Of a stretch of 64,000 nucleotides of DNA, positions 1 to 8,622 are shown piece by piece. The position numbers and the translations under genes were made by a program. The stretch is from positions 1 to 64,000 of the forward strand of contig NZ_VITV01000013.1 in NCBI RefSeq assembly GCF_007828035.1, in the 5' to 3' direction. Position 1 is the stretch's first letter. Every line of letters starts with the position of its first letter. Under the pieces are notes generated by a model. That model saw only the letters and a list, made by a program, of their open reading frames with translations. It was not told the DNA's origin and made no database searches. This stretch comes from Nitrospirillum amazonense. GTDB lineage: Bacteria; Pseudomonadota; Alphaproteobacteria; Azospirillales; Azospirillaceae.

Positions 1-2
1 GC

Positions 3-95
3 GAAGCCTTCAGCCTGCGCCTGGAGTACAACGGCGAATACCGCCACGACTACCAAAGCCACGGCGGCGTCCTGCGCGCCAGCTGGAGCTTCTGA
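3..95 (+). CDS. C-terminal end of an outer-membrane beta-barrel (autotransporter-like) protein, partial
   Basis: The window opens inside this gene; only the last 30 codons and a TGA at 93-95 are present. The translated tail alternates aromatic/hydrophobic and polar residues (LRLEYNGEYRHDYQSHG) and ends in ASWSF, with a terminal Phe. That is the classic C-terminal signature recognised by the BAM machinery for outer-membrane beta-barrels, including autotransporter barrels. The rest of the protein lies to the left, so its passenger or transport role cannot be judged. Confidence 0.6.
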   Translation, partial: EAFSLRLEYNGEYRHDYQSHGGVLRASWSF

Positions 96-102
96 TCAGG
101 CG

Positions 103-598
103 CTACAACACGGTGATCGCGGCCAGCGTGTCCTCCGTCAGCCGGCCTTGCCCGTCGAGGTGGAGACGCCACCCGGTCGCGCGTGCGGGGAGGGCGGTGG
201 GAAGGGGAAGAGCCAGGCCCGCCTAACCTCAGGGCGTGGTGAGTGGCCGATGGCTGGGTCGAGAGGGCAGGGATGGGGATCAGGGTTCCGGCACCATCCT
301 CGCCACCTCCCCCGCCGCGCTGGCCGGTCCCCGTGCAGCACGGCGAGTCCATGGGCGTGCCGGCGGGCGGGGTGGTGACCGGCGGTATGCCTAGCGCCGC
401 CGGCGGCGCCTCTGACATCGGCTGGCCATTGGGGATCAGGGTCGGGGCGTCCTCCTCCAGAAAGGTGAAGGGGGGCAGGCCACGCTGCCAGGGGCTGGCC
501 GCCAGTTGCGGCGCTTGGCGCTGTTGGTCCGCACCCGTGGCGCTGCCGCTGCCGAACAGGCGGGAAAGGAATCCGGGGGTGCCGTGATTGTCGTTCAT
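103..598 (-). pseudogene. Pro/Gly-rich hypothetical protein with a 3'-end frameshift
   Basis: It starts at the ATG at 598 (MNDNHGTPGFLSRLFGSG) 12 nt after the upstream gene stops, so the two are probably co-transcribed. The N-terminal ~100 residues are low-complexity and rich in Pro, Ala and Gly. The tail looks real in a different frame: it reads GWRLHLDGQGRLTEDTLAAI and stops at TAG 105-103. The start frame instead runs on to position 50, into the preceding gene. A frame change in the G/C homopolymers around 190-215 would join the two. Whether that is a sequencing error or a real lesion cannot be decided here. No family recognised. Confidence 0.4.
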
Positions 599-610
599 GG
601 CGGGGCGTCC

Positions 611-1923
611 TTAAATATGGCGATGGCGGAAGAGATAGGGGCCGACCAGACCCGCCTCGATGGCCAGACTGGTGGACGGGGATGGCTGACCCGCCAGCGG
701 CAAGGTGGCGATCACCTGTCCATCGCGCAGATGCCAGGCCGGGGTGGAGCCCTGGGCCATCCGAACCTCGATCCGGCCGTTCCGCCGGGCGGCTATGTGC
801 AGGTGGCGCCTGCTCAGGCCGACGCGCTCAATGAAGGTGGCGCTTGGGGCCTGGTCTGCGCCGGTCAGCACCAGACTGCCCGGCTGTGTCAACAGGCCCA
901 CCACCAGGCGCCCGGGCGTCCCGTCGCCAGCGCGGCCCAATTCCCCGCCCTCCGCCGGCAGCGTTAGCACCATGGGGTCCGGCAGGGGAAGGAAGCCATG
1001 ATAGTGGTCTTGCAGGCCCGTCGGCACGGCTGTCAGGTCGATGCCCCCGGCCACGGTGGCGGGCGCCTGGATGACGGACCAGTCGACCTCCCCCGGGAGG
1101 GCGAGGAACGGGCTCTCAGGCTTCTTGGCACTGGCGCACAATTGGACGCAGGCACGCCCGGCGATGTCGGCGCGACGAACCGGCTGGCCGCTGGCCGGGT
1201 CCAGTCGCAGGGTATAGCGCTGGATGTCCCCAGCTGGTGACAGGCGGGGCAGGGCGATGGCGGCCACTTCCAGGCCCACCACGCTGCGCACCCGCCCGCC
1301 GATGATCAGGGTAGCGTCACCGTCGGCGACGGGGCCTTCCATCGGGTCAGTGGCCGCGGCGGCCCGCGGCGTGGCCGGCGCGGCGACCAGCTTGGGGGCC
1401 GGCGGGGCGCGCGGCTGTGGGAAGGGGCCTCGTCCACTTCCTCCGCCGGCATCTTGGTATCGGCGGGGCGCATCTGGACTGGGCGGGGTGACAGGGTGAT
1501 GCTGACGGTCGCGGGTGATGCGGTGGGGTCGTCGCCGTCGGGGCTGGCCCCCTCGAAGACGTAGGTTTCCGAGCCGTCGGCTCCGATCCGGGGCGGGATC
1601 TCATCATAAAGGCCGTCCGCCCGCTCGATGACGCCCCGGCCGAACTTGACGTCGATACGGAGAGATCGCACGGCGTCGCGCCCCAGAGCGGCCAACTCGG
1701 GCATGACGATGGCGCCGTCGGTCTCGGTGGCTGAGAATTGGAGGTATCGGGTATCCTGGAAAACCGCGATGGGCCGCTGGACCAAGTCCCAAGATCGCTG
1801 AACCAAGGCGACTTCCAGCAACGGGGGCACGGCCAGGGTCTTGGTTTCCCCGTTGCTGTAAATCGGCGCGACACAGTGACCCTTCAATAGAATCAAATGG
1901 ATACCGTGCCGATCGGCGTACAA
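611..1923 (-). pseudogene. FHA-like hypothetical protein, split by a frameshift
   Basis: There are two overlapping open frames on the minus strand, 1923-1306 and 1342-611. They read as one protein if a single base is restored in the run of G/C near 1418-1425: EEVDEAP then continues FPQPRAP instead of SHSRAP. The N-terminal ~170 residues have no family I recognise. A Pro/Ala-rich linker follows. The C-terminal ~90 residues contain VGLSRRHLHI followed by a run of beta-strand-like segments and a GS turn, which resembles a forkhead-associated (phosphothreonine-binding) domain. The start at 1923 is only ~70 bp from IS256 DNA, so the true N-terminus may have been removed. Function unknown. Confidence 0.4.
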
Positions 1924-2583
1924 GCTACACGCTGACTAACAACCCACAGCTCAAGCGGAGCGCCAGCATGCCTATCAAAAGCGTCCTGAGAAGGCGTGGC
2001 TCGGCTTACGCTTACGCTTGAAAAGGGCGCAGACGCCGATGCCCTACGTGAGATGATCAGCTTTGCCGCCGAGCGGTTGATGGAACTGGAGGTCCAAGCG
2101 CTGGCCGGCGCCGGCCACGGCAAGCGGTCGGCCGACCGACTGCTCCAACGCAACGGCTACCGTGAGCGCGACTGGCACACCCGCGCCGGCACGGTGGAAC
2201 GTAAGCGGTGCGTGCGCTCCACCGGCGTAACGGTTGACGGCTGTGTGAGGAAATCGACGGCCGGGTGAAGACCTTCCTGGACGGCTCCTGGAGGGCGACT
2301 GGCCTTACCTCTGGATCGACGCCACCTATGTGAAGGTCCGCCAGAACGGCCGGATTATCTCGGTGGCCGTCACCATCGCCGTGGCGGTCAACACCAACGG
2401 CAGGCGGGAGATCCTCGGCATGGACATCGGCACCTCCGAGGCCGAGACCTTCTGGGTGGAGTTCCTGCGCAAGCTCAAGCGCCGCGGCTTGGGCGGCGTC
2501 AAGCTGGTCGTCTCTGATGCCCATGAGGGCATCAAGGCTGCCGTCGCCCGCGTGTTCCGCGCCACCTGGCAGCGTTGCCGCGT

Positions 2584-4053
2584 GGGGCCGTTGAAAAAGC
2601 CTGCCATCGGTGATTCCCTGTCCTGGCAAGCCGGTGGTGGGAGGCGGGGATGCTGGTGCAGCGCGGTCCGGAGCAGTACGAGTTCTTCGCTGGTTCTTTG
2701 CGCGACCTTGTCCCTGGCGACCACGTCCTGGCCCGCGTGGGCCGCGTCCTGGACCTCTCGTGGCTGCGGGCGGAGGTCGCCGACCTCTACAGCCCGGACA
2801 ACGGCCGACCGGGCATCGACCCGGAGGCGGCACTGCGGTTCATGCTGGCCGGGTTCCTGCTCGGCATCGTCCACGACCGCCGCCTGATGCGCGAGGCCGC
2901 TGTCAACGTCGCGATCCGCTGGTTCGCCGGCTACGGCCTGACCGAGGGCCTGCCGGACCATTCCAGCCTGACCCGCATCCGGCAGCGCTGGGGCGAGTTG
3001 CGGTTCCGGCGGGTGTTCGAGAGGACGGTCCAGGCCTGCTTAGCCGCCAAGGTGGCCAAGGGCGAGGTGGTCCACGTCGACGCATCCCTCATCCGGGCCG
3101 ACGTCAGTTGGGAGGCCCTGGCCAAGCGCTGGGTCGACAAGGTGGGCGAGGAGAATCCCGTGGACGAGGCCGAACGGGATTCCAAGAAGACGGGCAAGTA
3201 CAAGAAGGTCTGCACCACTGACCCCGACGCCAGCATGGCGACCAGTGGTCGACGGCGACGCTTGGAACCCTCCTACAAGCAACACACGTCCGTGGACGAT
3301 GAGGCCGGGGTAGTGCTGGACGTGCACGTCACCACGGGCGAGGATAACGAAGGCGCGGAACTGGTGCCTGCCCTCGACAGGGTCGAGGCGCTAACTGGCG
3401 CCAAGGTGGCCACCGCCACAGCGGATGCCGGCTACGCCTACGCCAAGGTCTACGGGCAGTTGGAGCGCCGTGGGACCCAAGCCGTGATTCCACCCAAGGC
3501 CTAGCCGATCCGTTCGCCGGTGCCCATGCGCCGGTTTCGCTACGACGCCCGCCACGACATTCTGAAGTGTCTGCGCGGCAAGGTCCTGAAAGCGGGTCGG
3601 GCGGTGAAGCACGGCCGGTTCTTCACCTCACGCGCCCGGGATTGCAGGCGTTGCGACCTGCGTAAGCTGTGCCTTTCGGGCGGCCGGGCCAACAAGGCCG
3701 TGGTGGTCGGAGATGACTACCCGGCGCTGCTGCGGGCGCGCCGACGCCGGGAGCAGTGGACAGACATGGACCGTGAGTTCTACCGCCGCCACCGTTGGAA
3801 GGTGGAGGGCGTCCACGGCGAGGCGAAGAGCTGGCACGGACTCGCCCGCGCCGTGCGCCGGGGCCTCTGGAACATGCGGGTGCAGGCCTATCTGGCCGCC
3901 GCCGCGATCAACCTCAAGCGGCTGGCCATGGCCGTGCTCGTGTTTTGGGCGGCGCTGACCCGTGCCGCCGACGTCGTCACCAACACGCGAGCCGCGGTTG
4001 CCTCACCCGCCCAGCGCCCCGCCTGAGTCTGAGAGGGGATATTCAACGGCCCC
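2584..4053 (+). mobile_element. IS1182-type insertion sequence with 12-bp perfect terminal repeats and CGCGT target duplication
   Basis: This is a 1,470-bp element inside the IS256 transposase. The left end GGGGCCGTTGAA (2584-2595) is matched perfectly in inverted orientation by 4042-4053. The flanking CGCGT at 2579-2583 is repeated at 4054-4058. Removing the element plus one copy restores the IS256 reading RCRVHFMRN. The single cargo gene is a DDE transposase interrupted by an in-frame stop. Confidence 0.9.
2650..4026 (+). pseudogene. IS1182-type DDE transposase interrupted by an in-frame TAG
   Basis: One continuous frame of about 458 codons is broken only by TAG at 3502-3504. The upstream part has the N-terminal helical domain typical of IS1182-group transposases (LPDHSSLTRIRQRWGE) and the first catalytic region (VVHVDASLIRADVSW). 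The middle carries SYKQHTSVDDEAGVVLDV and TADAGYAYAKVYGQ. After the stop it continues RRFRYDARHDILKCLRG, a cysteine motif (DCRRCDLRKLC) and the C-terminal EGVHGEAKSWHGLARAVRRG, which holds the catalytic Glu. Both halves look undamaged, so the stop may be recent. Without suppression the element cannot transpose by itself. Confidence 0.85.
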
Positions 4054-4343
4054 CGCGTCCATTTTATGCGCAACGCCTTGGCCCATGCCGGCAAGCAGGG
4101 GCGCCGCGTCGTGGCCGCCTTCATCGGCACCGCCTTCGCCCAGGACGATGCCTCCGCCGCCCGAACCCAGTGGCGTCAGGTCGCCGACCAACTCCGCCCC
4201 AAGGTCGGCAAGCTGGCCGCCCTGATGGACGAGGTAGAGGATGACGTCTTGGCCTTCATGTCCTTCCCCGCCGCCCATAGGGCCAAGCTGCACAGCACGG
4301 GTGAGATCAGCCCGTAGTGGGGATACAGCGCTACGCCGCCTGA

Positions 4344-5024
4344 TCATTCGTTCCGGACGGCATCGGGCCGCTGCCGCGCCCGGTCCGCTCGTGGGTGGAC
4401 CTGCCACTGGGCGACGAAGTGCTCATAGGCCTGCTCGGCTTGCCGGGCCACCGCCATCTCCTGGTCGCGCAGGGCTTTGACGTTGTAGGCGTGGGCGGGG
4501 CCCGCCTTGTTGCCCTTGCGCTGGGGTTGGCCCGCTTGGAGTTCCATGCCCCTTGTCTTGGCCGCCACCAAGGCCGGACGTGCCCAGCGGTAGTCCTCCT
4601 CCCGGGTCAGCACATGCCAGCACAACACCGTCAGTTTGCGCGCCACGGCGACGGCGGCGATCTGGTGGCCGCGCCGGGCCCGGATGCGCACGAAGAAGGC
4701 ATGTAACGGGCCCGGCGCCTTGGCTACCGCCCAGACGGCCTCCACCAGCATGGCGCGGGCATGACTGCGTCCGACCTTGCTGATCCGGCCGTGGTGGGCG
4801 GCGCCCAGTCCCGATTGGCGGACACGGGGGTTGAGGCCGAAATAGCTCACCAGCTTTTGCGGGCTGGCGAAGCGGCGGATGTCGCCGATCGCCGCCACCA
4901 GGCCGCTGGCCACCGCCAGGTTCACACCGGTGATGGTGATCGGCCGCCGGATGGCCGGATCATCCAGCGCCCCCTGGGTGATCTCCCGGTCCAACGCCTT
5001 CTGGAGCGCTTGGCCCTTGAGCAT
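4344..5024 (-). pseudogene. IS110-family transposase, C-terminal fragment
   Basis: The frame contains the IS110 C-terminal (Transposase_20) region, including ITGVNLAVASGLVAAIGDI, FASPQKLVSYFGLNPRVRQS and a Ser-bearing HHGRISKVGRSHARAM stretch, followed by a long helical tail. The N-terminal RuvC-like DEDD domain is missing; homology stops near 5024 at a Met that is unlikely to be the true start. The fragment abuts the truncated 3' end of the IS256 remnant, so one of the two probably deleted into the other. Confidence 0.8.
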
Positions 5025-5087
5025 AGCAAGCCATGTTTTCCAATTGTGCTAAACCTCAGTTTGACGATGTTCCCTGACAGCTGCCGG

Positions 5088-5566
5088 GTAAGCGTCGTCT
5101 GCCGGCTGCGGCGCGAGCGGGTTGATCCTGGCGCCCGGCTCAGGATGCTTGGTCGATGTTCCAGGGCGGCAAGGAAGACACCACGGTGGGCGACACGGTG
5201 CCGGCTGACGGCGGTGCTTCAACCAAGTGCACCGGCATGAAAGACGGCACCGCCGGGGTGAGCTCACCGTTCTTGATCTGACGGCGCCAGCGGTAGATCA
5301 GGCTGCTGCACACCCCATGGCGACGCGCCACCGCCGCGACGGCACCACGACCGCCACGGGCCTCGCCGACCAGGTTAATCTTCTCCTCGGCCGAATAGGC
5401 GCGCCGCCCGCCGGCACCGGTGATGACTTCGATACGTTGGACTGCCACGGTGCAAACCACACTGCTTGCCACGATGCTACGCCGGTCACACCCGTGAGCG
5501 CTGCCGACACGTAGCTTTCAGCACGCAGCCCACCTTCCTACAAGGCAGCCCTCAGACGACGCTTAC
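5088..5566. mobile_element. Mini IS66-derived element (479 bp) with an 8-bp target duplication
   Basis: Both ends begin GTAAGCGTCGTCTG (5088-5101, and inverted at 5553-5566). The match extends imperfectly to about 20 of 22 bp. The 8 bases GCTGCCGG flank it directly on both sides (5080-5087 and 5567-5574), as expected for IS66-family transposition. The only coding content is a tnpA-like ORF; the tnpB and tnpC genes of a full IS66 (about 2.5 kb) are absent. The intact duplication shows that it moved in this short form, or shrank by internal deletion after arrival. Confidence 0.85.
5140..5472 (-). CDS. IS66-family accessory protein TnpA (OrfA), HTH
   Basis: This is a 110-residue protein with the IS66 TnpA pattern. 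A basic N-terminal helix-turn-helix (RAYSAEEKINLVGEA, then AAVARRHGVCSSLIYRWRR) is followed by a Pro-rich tail. It fills the mini-element and is its only gene. The annotated Met is one option; a start nearer VQRIEVITG is equally possible because family members usually begin there. In full IS66 elements TnpA works with TnpB and the DDE transposase TnpC, both missing here. Alone it is probably at most a DNA-binding protein. Confidence 0.75.
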   Translation of the reverse strand: MASSVVCTVAVQRIEVITGAGGRRAYSAEEKINLVGEARGGRGAVAAVARRHGVCSSLIYRWRRQIKNGELTPAVPSFMPVHLVEAPPSAGTVSPTVVSSLPPWNIDQAS

Positions 5567-5843
5567 GCTGCCGGTGCCCCTCGCGGCAATTCTCAACGGG
5601 CCCGTGTTCAGCGGATATCCATGGGATTGGATGTTCGCAGGAAAAAAAGCCTGCGGCCATTCCACCGCCCCGCGCTTAGCCTAATGAGAGCAGCAGCCAG
5701 CTATGAGCATCCGAGGATGCGAAGCAGAGTGTGGCTTACTGTCGCCAGGGTAAATCCGCTTTTTTTTGCGGGTGCCATGGCCCTCCGGCTAGTGGCGGCT
5801 TGGCCATCCTAGCCCCGGCGTATTTCAGGCTGCCTAGCAGCCT
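5567..5843. other. Non-coding leader of the mobilization genes, candidate oriT region with hairpins
   Basis: There is no credible gene in these ~280 bases. Two perfect inverted repeats are visible: GCATCC-GA-GGATGC at 5707-5720 and AGGCTGC-CTA-GCAGCCT at 5827-5843. The second ends exactly at the mobC-like start codon. Relaxase genes usually sit beside their oriT, so this is the natural place for a nic site, and the second palindrome could also be an autoregulatory operator for the MobC-like protein. I cannot identify a nic consensus by eye. Confidence 0.45.
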
Positions 5844-6218
5844 ATGATTGAGGTGGAGGTTATGATGGCACGCCCAAGAAAAGCCGATGGCGATCGGCGC
5901 CGGCAAATCACGATTTGGCTATCCAACGAGGAGCGGCGGGCAATTGGAGGCCGTGCGGAGGCCATCCGGTTGTCCTTCAGCGATTATATCCGACGGGCCG
6001 CCTTAGGCCGGCGCCTCACGGCTGCACCGTCCATTGTCAACCTGGCGGCCTGGGAAGAATTGTCCAACCTATCCACCAATTTGCGCGAAATCCTGTTGTA
6101 TACGCGCGAATGGTGCGACCTGGACGAAGCGGGGCTAATGGGCCAAATCATTGAAATCCAGATGCAGATTGAGAGGCTGGGCGCCACGCTGATCGGCGGA
6201 GGCGATCCAGATGCTTGA
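5844..6218 (+). CDS. MobC-like relaxosome accessory protein
   Basis: This is a 124-residue protein whose N-terminal half fits a ribbon-helix-helix DNA-binding fold: a basic arm, then RRQITIWLSNEERRAIGGRA and IRLSFSDYIRRAALGRRL, followed by a helical tail. MobC-type proteins bind oriT and help the relaxase open the strand. The gene overlaps the relaxase start by 8 bp, which suggests translational coupling. The ATG at 5844 follows the 7-bp palindrome directly; later Met codons (MMARPRKADGD) are alternative starts. Base composition is lower in GC than the neighbouring cob and secretion genes, consistent with a plasmid-borne origin. Confidence 0.75.
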   Translation: MIEVEVMMARPRKADGDRRRQITIWLSNEERRAIGGRAEAIRLSFSDYIRRAALGRRLTAAPSIVNLAAWEELSNLSTNLREILLYTREWCDLDEAGLMGQIIEIQMQIERLGATLIGGGDPDA

Positions 6219-7170
6219 AAAAATCGGACGTGGCGCAGACATGCGGAGGCTGCTGGAGTATCTTTTGGGCGAGCTGGATCATGCAGGCCGCAAACGTGAC
6301 CGGGTGGCCGTCGTCGGAGGCACGGTGTCGAGCGGCAATATCCTCACCATGACCTTGCAATATAATGCTCTCCGGCGTCTCCGCCCCAACCTGATGCGGT
6401 CAGTAATGCACTGTAGCCTCCGCTCCTCGCCTGGTGACCGGTGGCTGACTGACCAGGAGTGGGCCAGTATTGGTAAGAAATGGGCGCAGGCGATGGGCTA
6501 TCAAGCCTATACGATTGTGCGCCACGATCAGCCTGATGGCGATCATATTCATATCGCTGCGAGCCGTATAAACGCTGATGGTTCAGTTGTGCCCGATAGC
6601 TGGGACTTCCGGCGCGGTGAGTTGGTTGTGAGAGACCTCGAAAAGGAACTGGAACTTTGCCAAGTCGCGCGTTCCCATCTGCTTGCACCTGAAAACGTCA
6701 TGACTGAGTCGATGGCTTTCTCTCAGATAGATATCCAGCAGGCCCTTGCGGGTAAGCGCGTTCCTCGGGTTGAGATAGCCGCCGCCATCAACAGAGCCCT
6801 GGCCAAAGGAACAACCACCTTCACTGAATTCGTAGCCTCTATGCGAAGGTCTGGTGTTGTGGTGTGCCCCAAAATGTCGCGTCAGAGCACCGATTTATCT
6901 GGCCTTTCCTTCGAACTTGACGGGGTGGTACTGCGGGGAGGTGCATTAGGCAAAGGGTATAGCGTCTATAACCTGTTCAAGAAGGGGCTCAGTTATTCGT
7001 GGAGCCGAGATCAGCAGGCAATCCGCGATTGCCTGGACATGGTCACTCTTCTCGCAGCCGCCGGCTCTGGAGGTTCTGGTCGCAACGATGAATCAGATCG
7101 GTACTTCCCCAGCGATCTTCCAGAAAAAAGCCTTCCATTGAATGATGACGATGTCCCTTCGCCATTTTGA
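6211..7170 (+). CDS. Relaxase/mobilization nuclease (MobA-like)
   Basis: This 319-residue relaxase would nick oriT and stay bound to the 5' end through a tyrosine. Tyr17 in LLEYLLGE is a candidate. The metal-binding three-His motif is clear: H105 with HIH at 112-114, in RHDQPDGDHIHIAASR. A preceding MHCSL segment at about residue 66 fits relaxase motif II. The second half is divergent and carries no primase or helicase domain, so this is a compact mobilization protein. It needs a conjugation system from elsewhere, as no type IV secretion genes are in the window. It is coupled to the MobC-like gene. Confidence 0.8.
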   Translation: MLEKIGRGADMRRLLEYLLGELDHAGRKRDRVAVVGGTVSSGNILTMTLQYNALRRLRPNLMRSVMHCSLRSSPGDRWLTDQEWASIGKKWAQAMGYQAYTIVRHDQPDGDHIHIAASRINADGSVVPDSWDFRRGELVVRDLEKELELCQVARSHLLAPENVMTESMAFSQIDIQQALAGKRVPRVEIAAAINRALAKGTTTFTEFVASMRRSGVVVCPKMSRQSTDLSGLSFELDGVVLRGGALGKGYSVYNLFKKGLSYSWSRDQQAIRDCLDMVTLLAAAGSGGSGRNDESDRYFPSDLPEKSLPLNDDDVPSPF

Positions 7171-7179
7171 ATTGGGGCC

Positions 7180-7205
7180 TGCCGCGCGACAAACAGGATG
7201 AGAGC
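7180..7205 (+). repeat. 26-bp footprint of the left end of the IS21 element
   Basis: These 26 bases, beginning TGCCGCGCGACAAACAGG, are identical to the first 26 bases of the complete IS21 element at 50215-50240. No istA or istB sequence follows; the next recognisable DNA is an IS66 transposase fragment. It lies 9 bp after the relaxase stop. It is best read as the scar of an IS21 insertion followed by deletion or recombination. Confidence 0.7.
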
Positions 7206-7218
7206 TCATTACCCAATC

Positions 7219-7287
7219 CCGAAACCCGCCGAACGCTCCCTGCGCGGCATCGCGATCAACAGGAAGAGCTTCCTGTTCCTGGGCGGG
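7219..7287 (+). pseudogene. IS66 transposase (TnpC) C-terminal scrap
   Basis: A short plus-strand frame reads KPAERSLRGIAINRKSFLFL, which matches the conserved end of the IS66 DDE transposase, where the catalytic Glu lies in the AERSLR segment. Homology fades after GGW at about 7290. It belongs to the debris that truncates acnD. The ~120 bases from 7290 to 7410 match nothing I recognise. Confidence 0.6.
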
Positions 7288-7410
7288 TGGCGATGGGTCA
7301 GCACTCCACCATTTCGTCCTGTTCGAGGCGGAGTGCGTGTCGGGACGACAAGGCCGCCGCGAACAGTCTGCCGCAATTCGTGCCGCTGGTGTGCTTTGCA
7401 TAGCACCAGG

Positions 7411-7952
7411 ATCACCGGCGACATCTTCTCCAGGTTGATCTGGTGCATGCCGGCGGGGATGACGGCCACGTTCTCGGAGGCGCGCCGGGTCCAGTCGATG
7501 AAGTGGAAGCGATCCTCGTTGCGGCGGTCCTCCACAGCGCGGTTCTTCTCGAACGCGTGGGAGTCGAAGCCGGCATATTCCACGGCCAGCGAATGGTCCA
7601 CGATCAGTTGCGTGGGCACCGCCGGGTTGACCTCGGCGGGGTCACCGCCCTGGCCGGCGATGGCGTCACGCAGGCTCGCCAGGTCCACCAGGGCCGTCTG
7701 GCCCAGTATGTCATGGCAGACGACACGGGCGGGGTACCAGGGGAAATCCAGGTCGCGCCGCCGCTCCACCAACTGACGCAAGGCGTCGGTCAGTACGGCG
7801 GGGTCGCAGCGGCGCACCAACTGCTCCGCCAGCACGTGGCAGACATAGGACAACCCGGCCCAGGCGCCGGAGCGGAGGATGTCCACGGCGGCCAGCGCGT
7901 CGAAATAGTCCAGCGCCGTGCCGGGCTGCGGCTTGCGATAGGGGGCGTTCAT
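7411..7952 (-). pseudogene. acnD: 2-methylcitrate dehydratase AcnD (Fe/S-dependent), truncated N-terminal remnant
   Basis: The remnant begins at ATG 7952 (MNAPYRKPQPGTALDYFDAL) and follows the AcnD N-terminus closely through QLVRRCDPAVLTDALRQLVE, FPWYPARVVCHDILGQTAL and IVDHSLAVEYAGFDSHAFEK to HQINLEKMSPVI. There it breaks off near 7411 into foreign DNA; a short loss near PAGMHQ is also visible. A full AcnD is roughly 860 residues, so only about the first fifth survives and none of the later cluster cysteines is present. The adjacent prpC remnant shows that it was once a 2-methylcitrate-cycle operon for propionate use. Confidence 0.85.
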
Positions 7953-7965
7953 GGCAGGTTTGCCC

Positions 7966-8440
7966 TCAACGGCGCTGGTCGATGGCCACGAAGGCGGGGC
8001 TGTCCAGCCCGCCATAGTTGGCGCTGAGGCGGATGATCTTCTTGTCGATGCGTTGCTCGATGATGTGCGCCGCCCAGCCGGAGGTGCGGGCGATGGCGAA
8101 CAGCGGCATGAACATGGCGGTGGGCACGCCCATCATGTGATAGCTGAGAACCAGTCGAGGTTGGGGAATATGCGCTTCACCTCCTACATCACCGCCTCCA
8201 GCCGGCGGCGATGTCGAACATGCGGGTGGAGCCCGCCTCCACCGACCGGCTGTGGGCGACGCGCTTGATGACCTCGTTGCGCGGGTCGGAGACGGTGTAG
8301 ACCAGGTGGCCGAAGCCGATCACCTCCCGGCGCTCCACCGAGGCGCGGATGTCGGCCTCTGCCTCGTCCGGCGTCCCGTAGCGCTTTTGGATCTCGAAGG
8401 CGACCTCGTCGGCGCCACGTTGCTTCAGCCCAGCATGCCG
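7966..8440 (-). pseudogene. prpC: 2-methylcitrate synthase PrpC, C-terminal remnant with several lesions
   Basis: The minus strand reads GADEVAFEIQKRYGTPDEAE, then [19 protein letters not shown] and [13 protein letters not shown], the citrate-synthase fold around the active-site His of GFGHPVY (here GFGHLVY). It then goes out of frame. The end is recognisable in another frame ([11 protein letters not shown], then [12 protein letters not shown], ending IDQRR and stop at 7966-7968). Indels and an in-frame stop near 8180-8200 separate the pieces. The N-terminal two thirds are missing; 8441-8622 contains only out-of-frame traces. The stop lies 13 bp before the acnD start, as in an intact prpC-acnD operon. 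Confidence 0.8.
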
Positions 8441-8622
8441 ATGGCGCCGGCGATGGCCAAATGACCCAACTGGGCCTCCTCCGACAAGCCGAATGGTCAC
8501 ACGCCCAGGAATTCCGAGCCACGTGGGGGCTGCGCACCGCTTACGAATGGAATGTGAACGTCGTCTGCGTAAACGCCCTCCGTGCCGCTTTCGCGGTGAA
8601 ATAGGCCATTGGAAACCGAGCA

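Larger units (their letters stand above)
1996..4317 (+). pseudogene. IS256-family (mutator-type) transposase, internally deleted and split by an IS1182-type element
   Basis: The remnant begins at a GTG (MARLTLTLEKGADADALREM), a typical IS256/mutator N-terminus. After about 65 codons the sequence jumps to CEEIDGRVKTFLDG, so roughly 90 internal codons are missing, and a frame change follows near 2285. The catalytic core resumes from about 2310 (WIDATYVKVRQNGRI, then VVSDAHEGIKAAV) and reaches WQRCRV at 2583. It is then broken by the element at 2584-4053 and continues as HFMRNALAHAGKQGRR. It is cut again at AKLHST near 4300, where the canonical NPIERLN continuation is missing, next to IS110 debris. 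Non-functional. Confidence 0.85.

Noticed and set aside
3962-4130. Short frames around the right end of the IS1182-type element as separate genes
   Set aside because: They are explained by the transposase 3' end and by the resumed IS256 frame.
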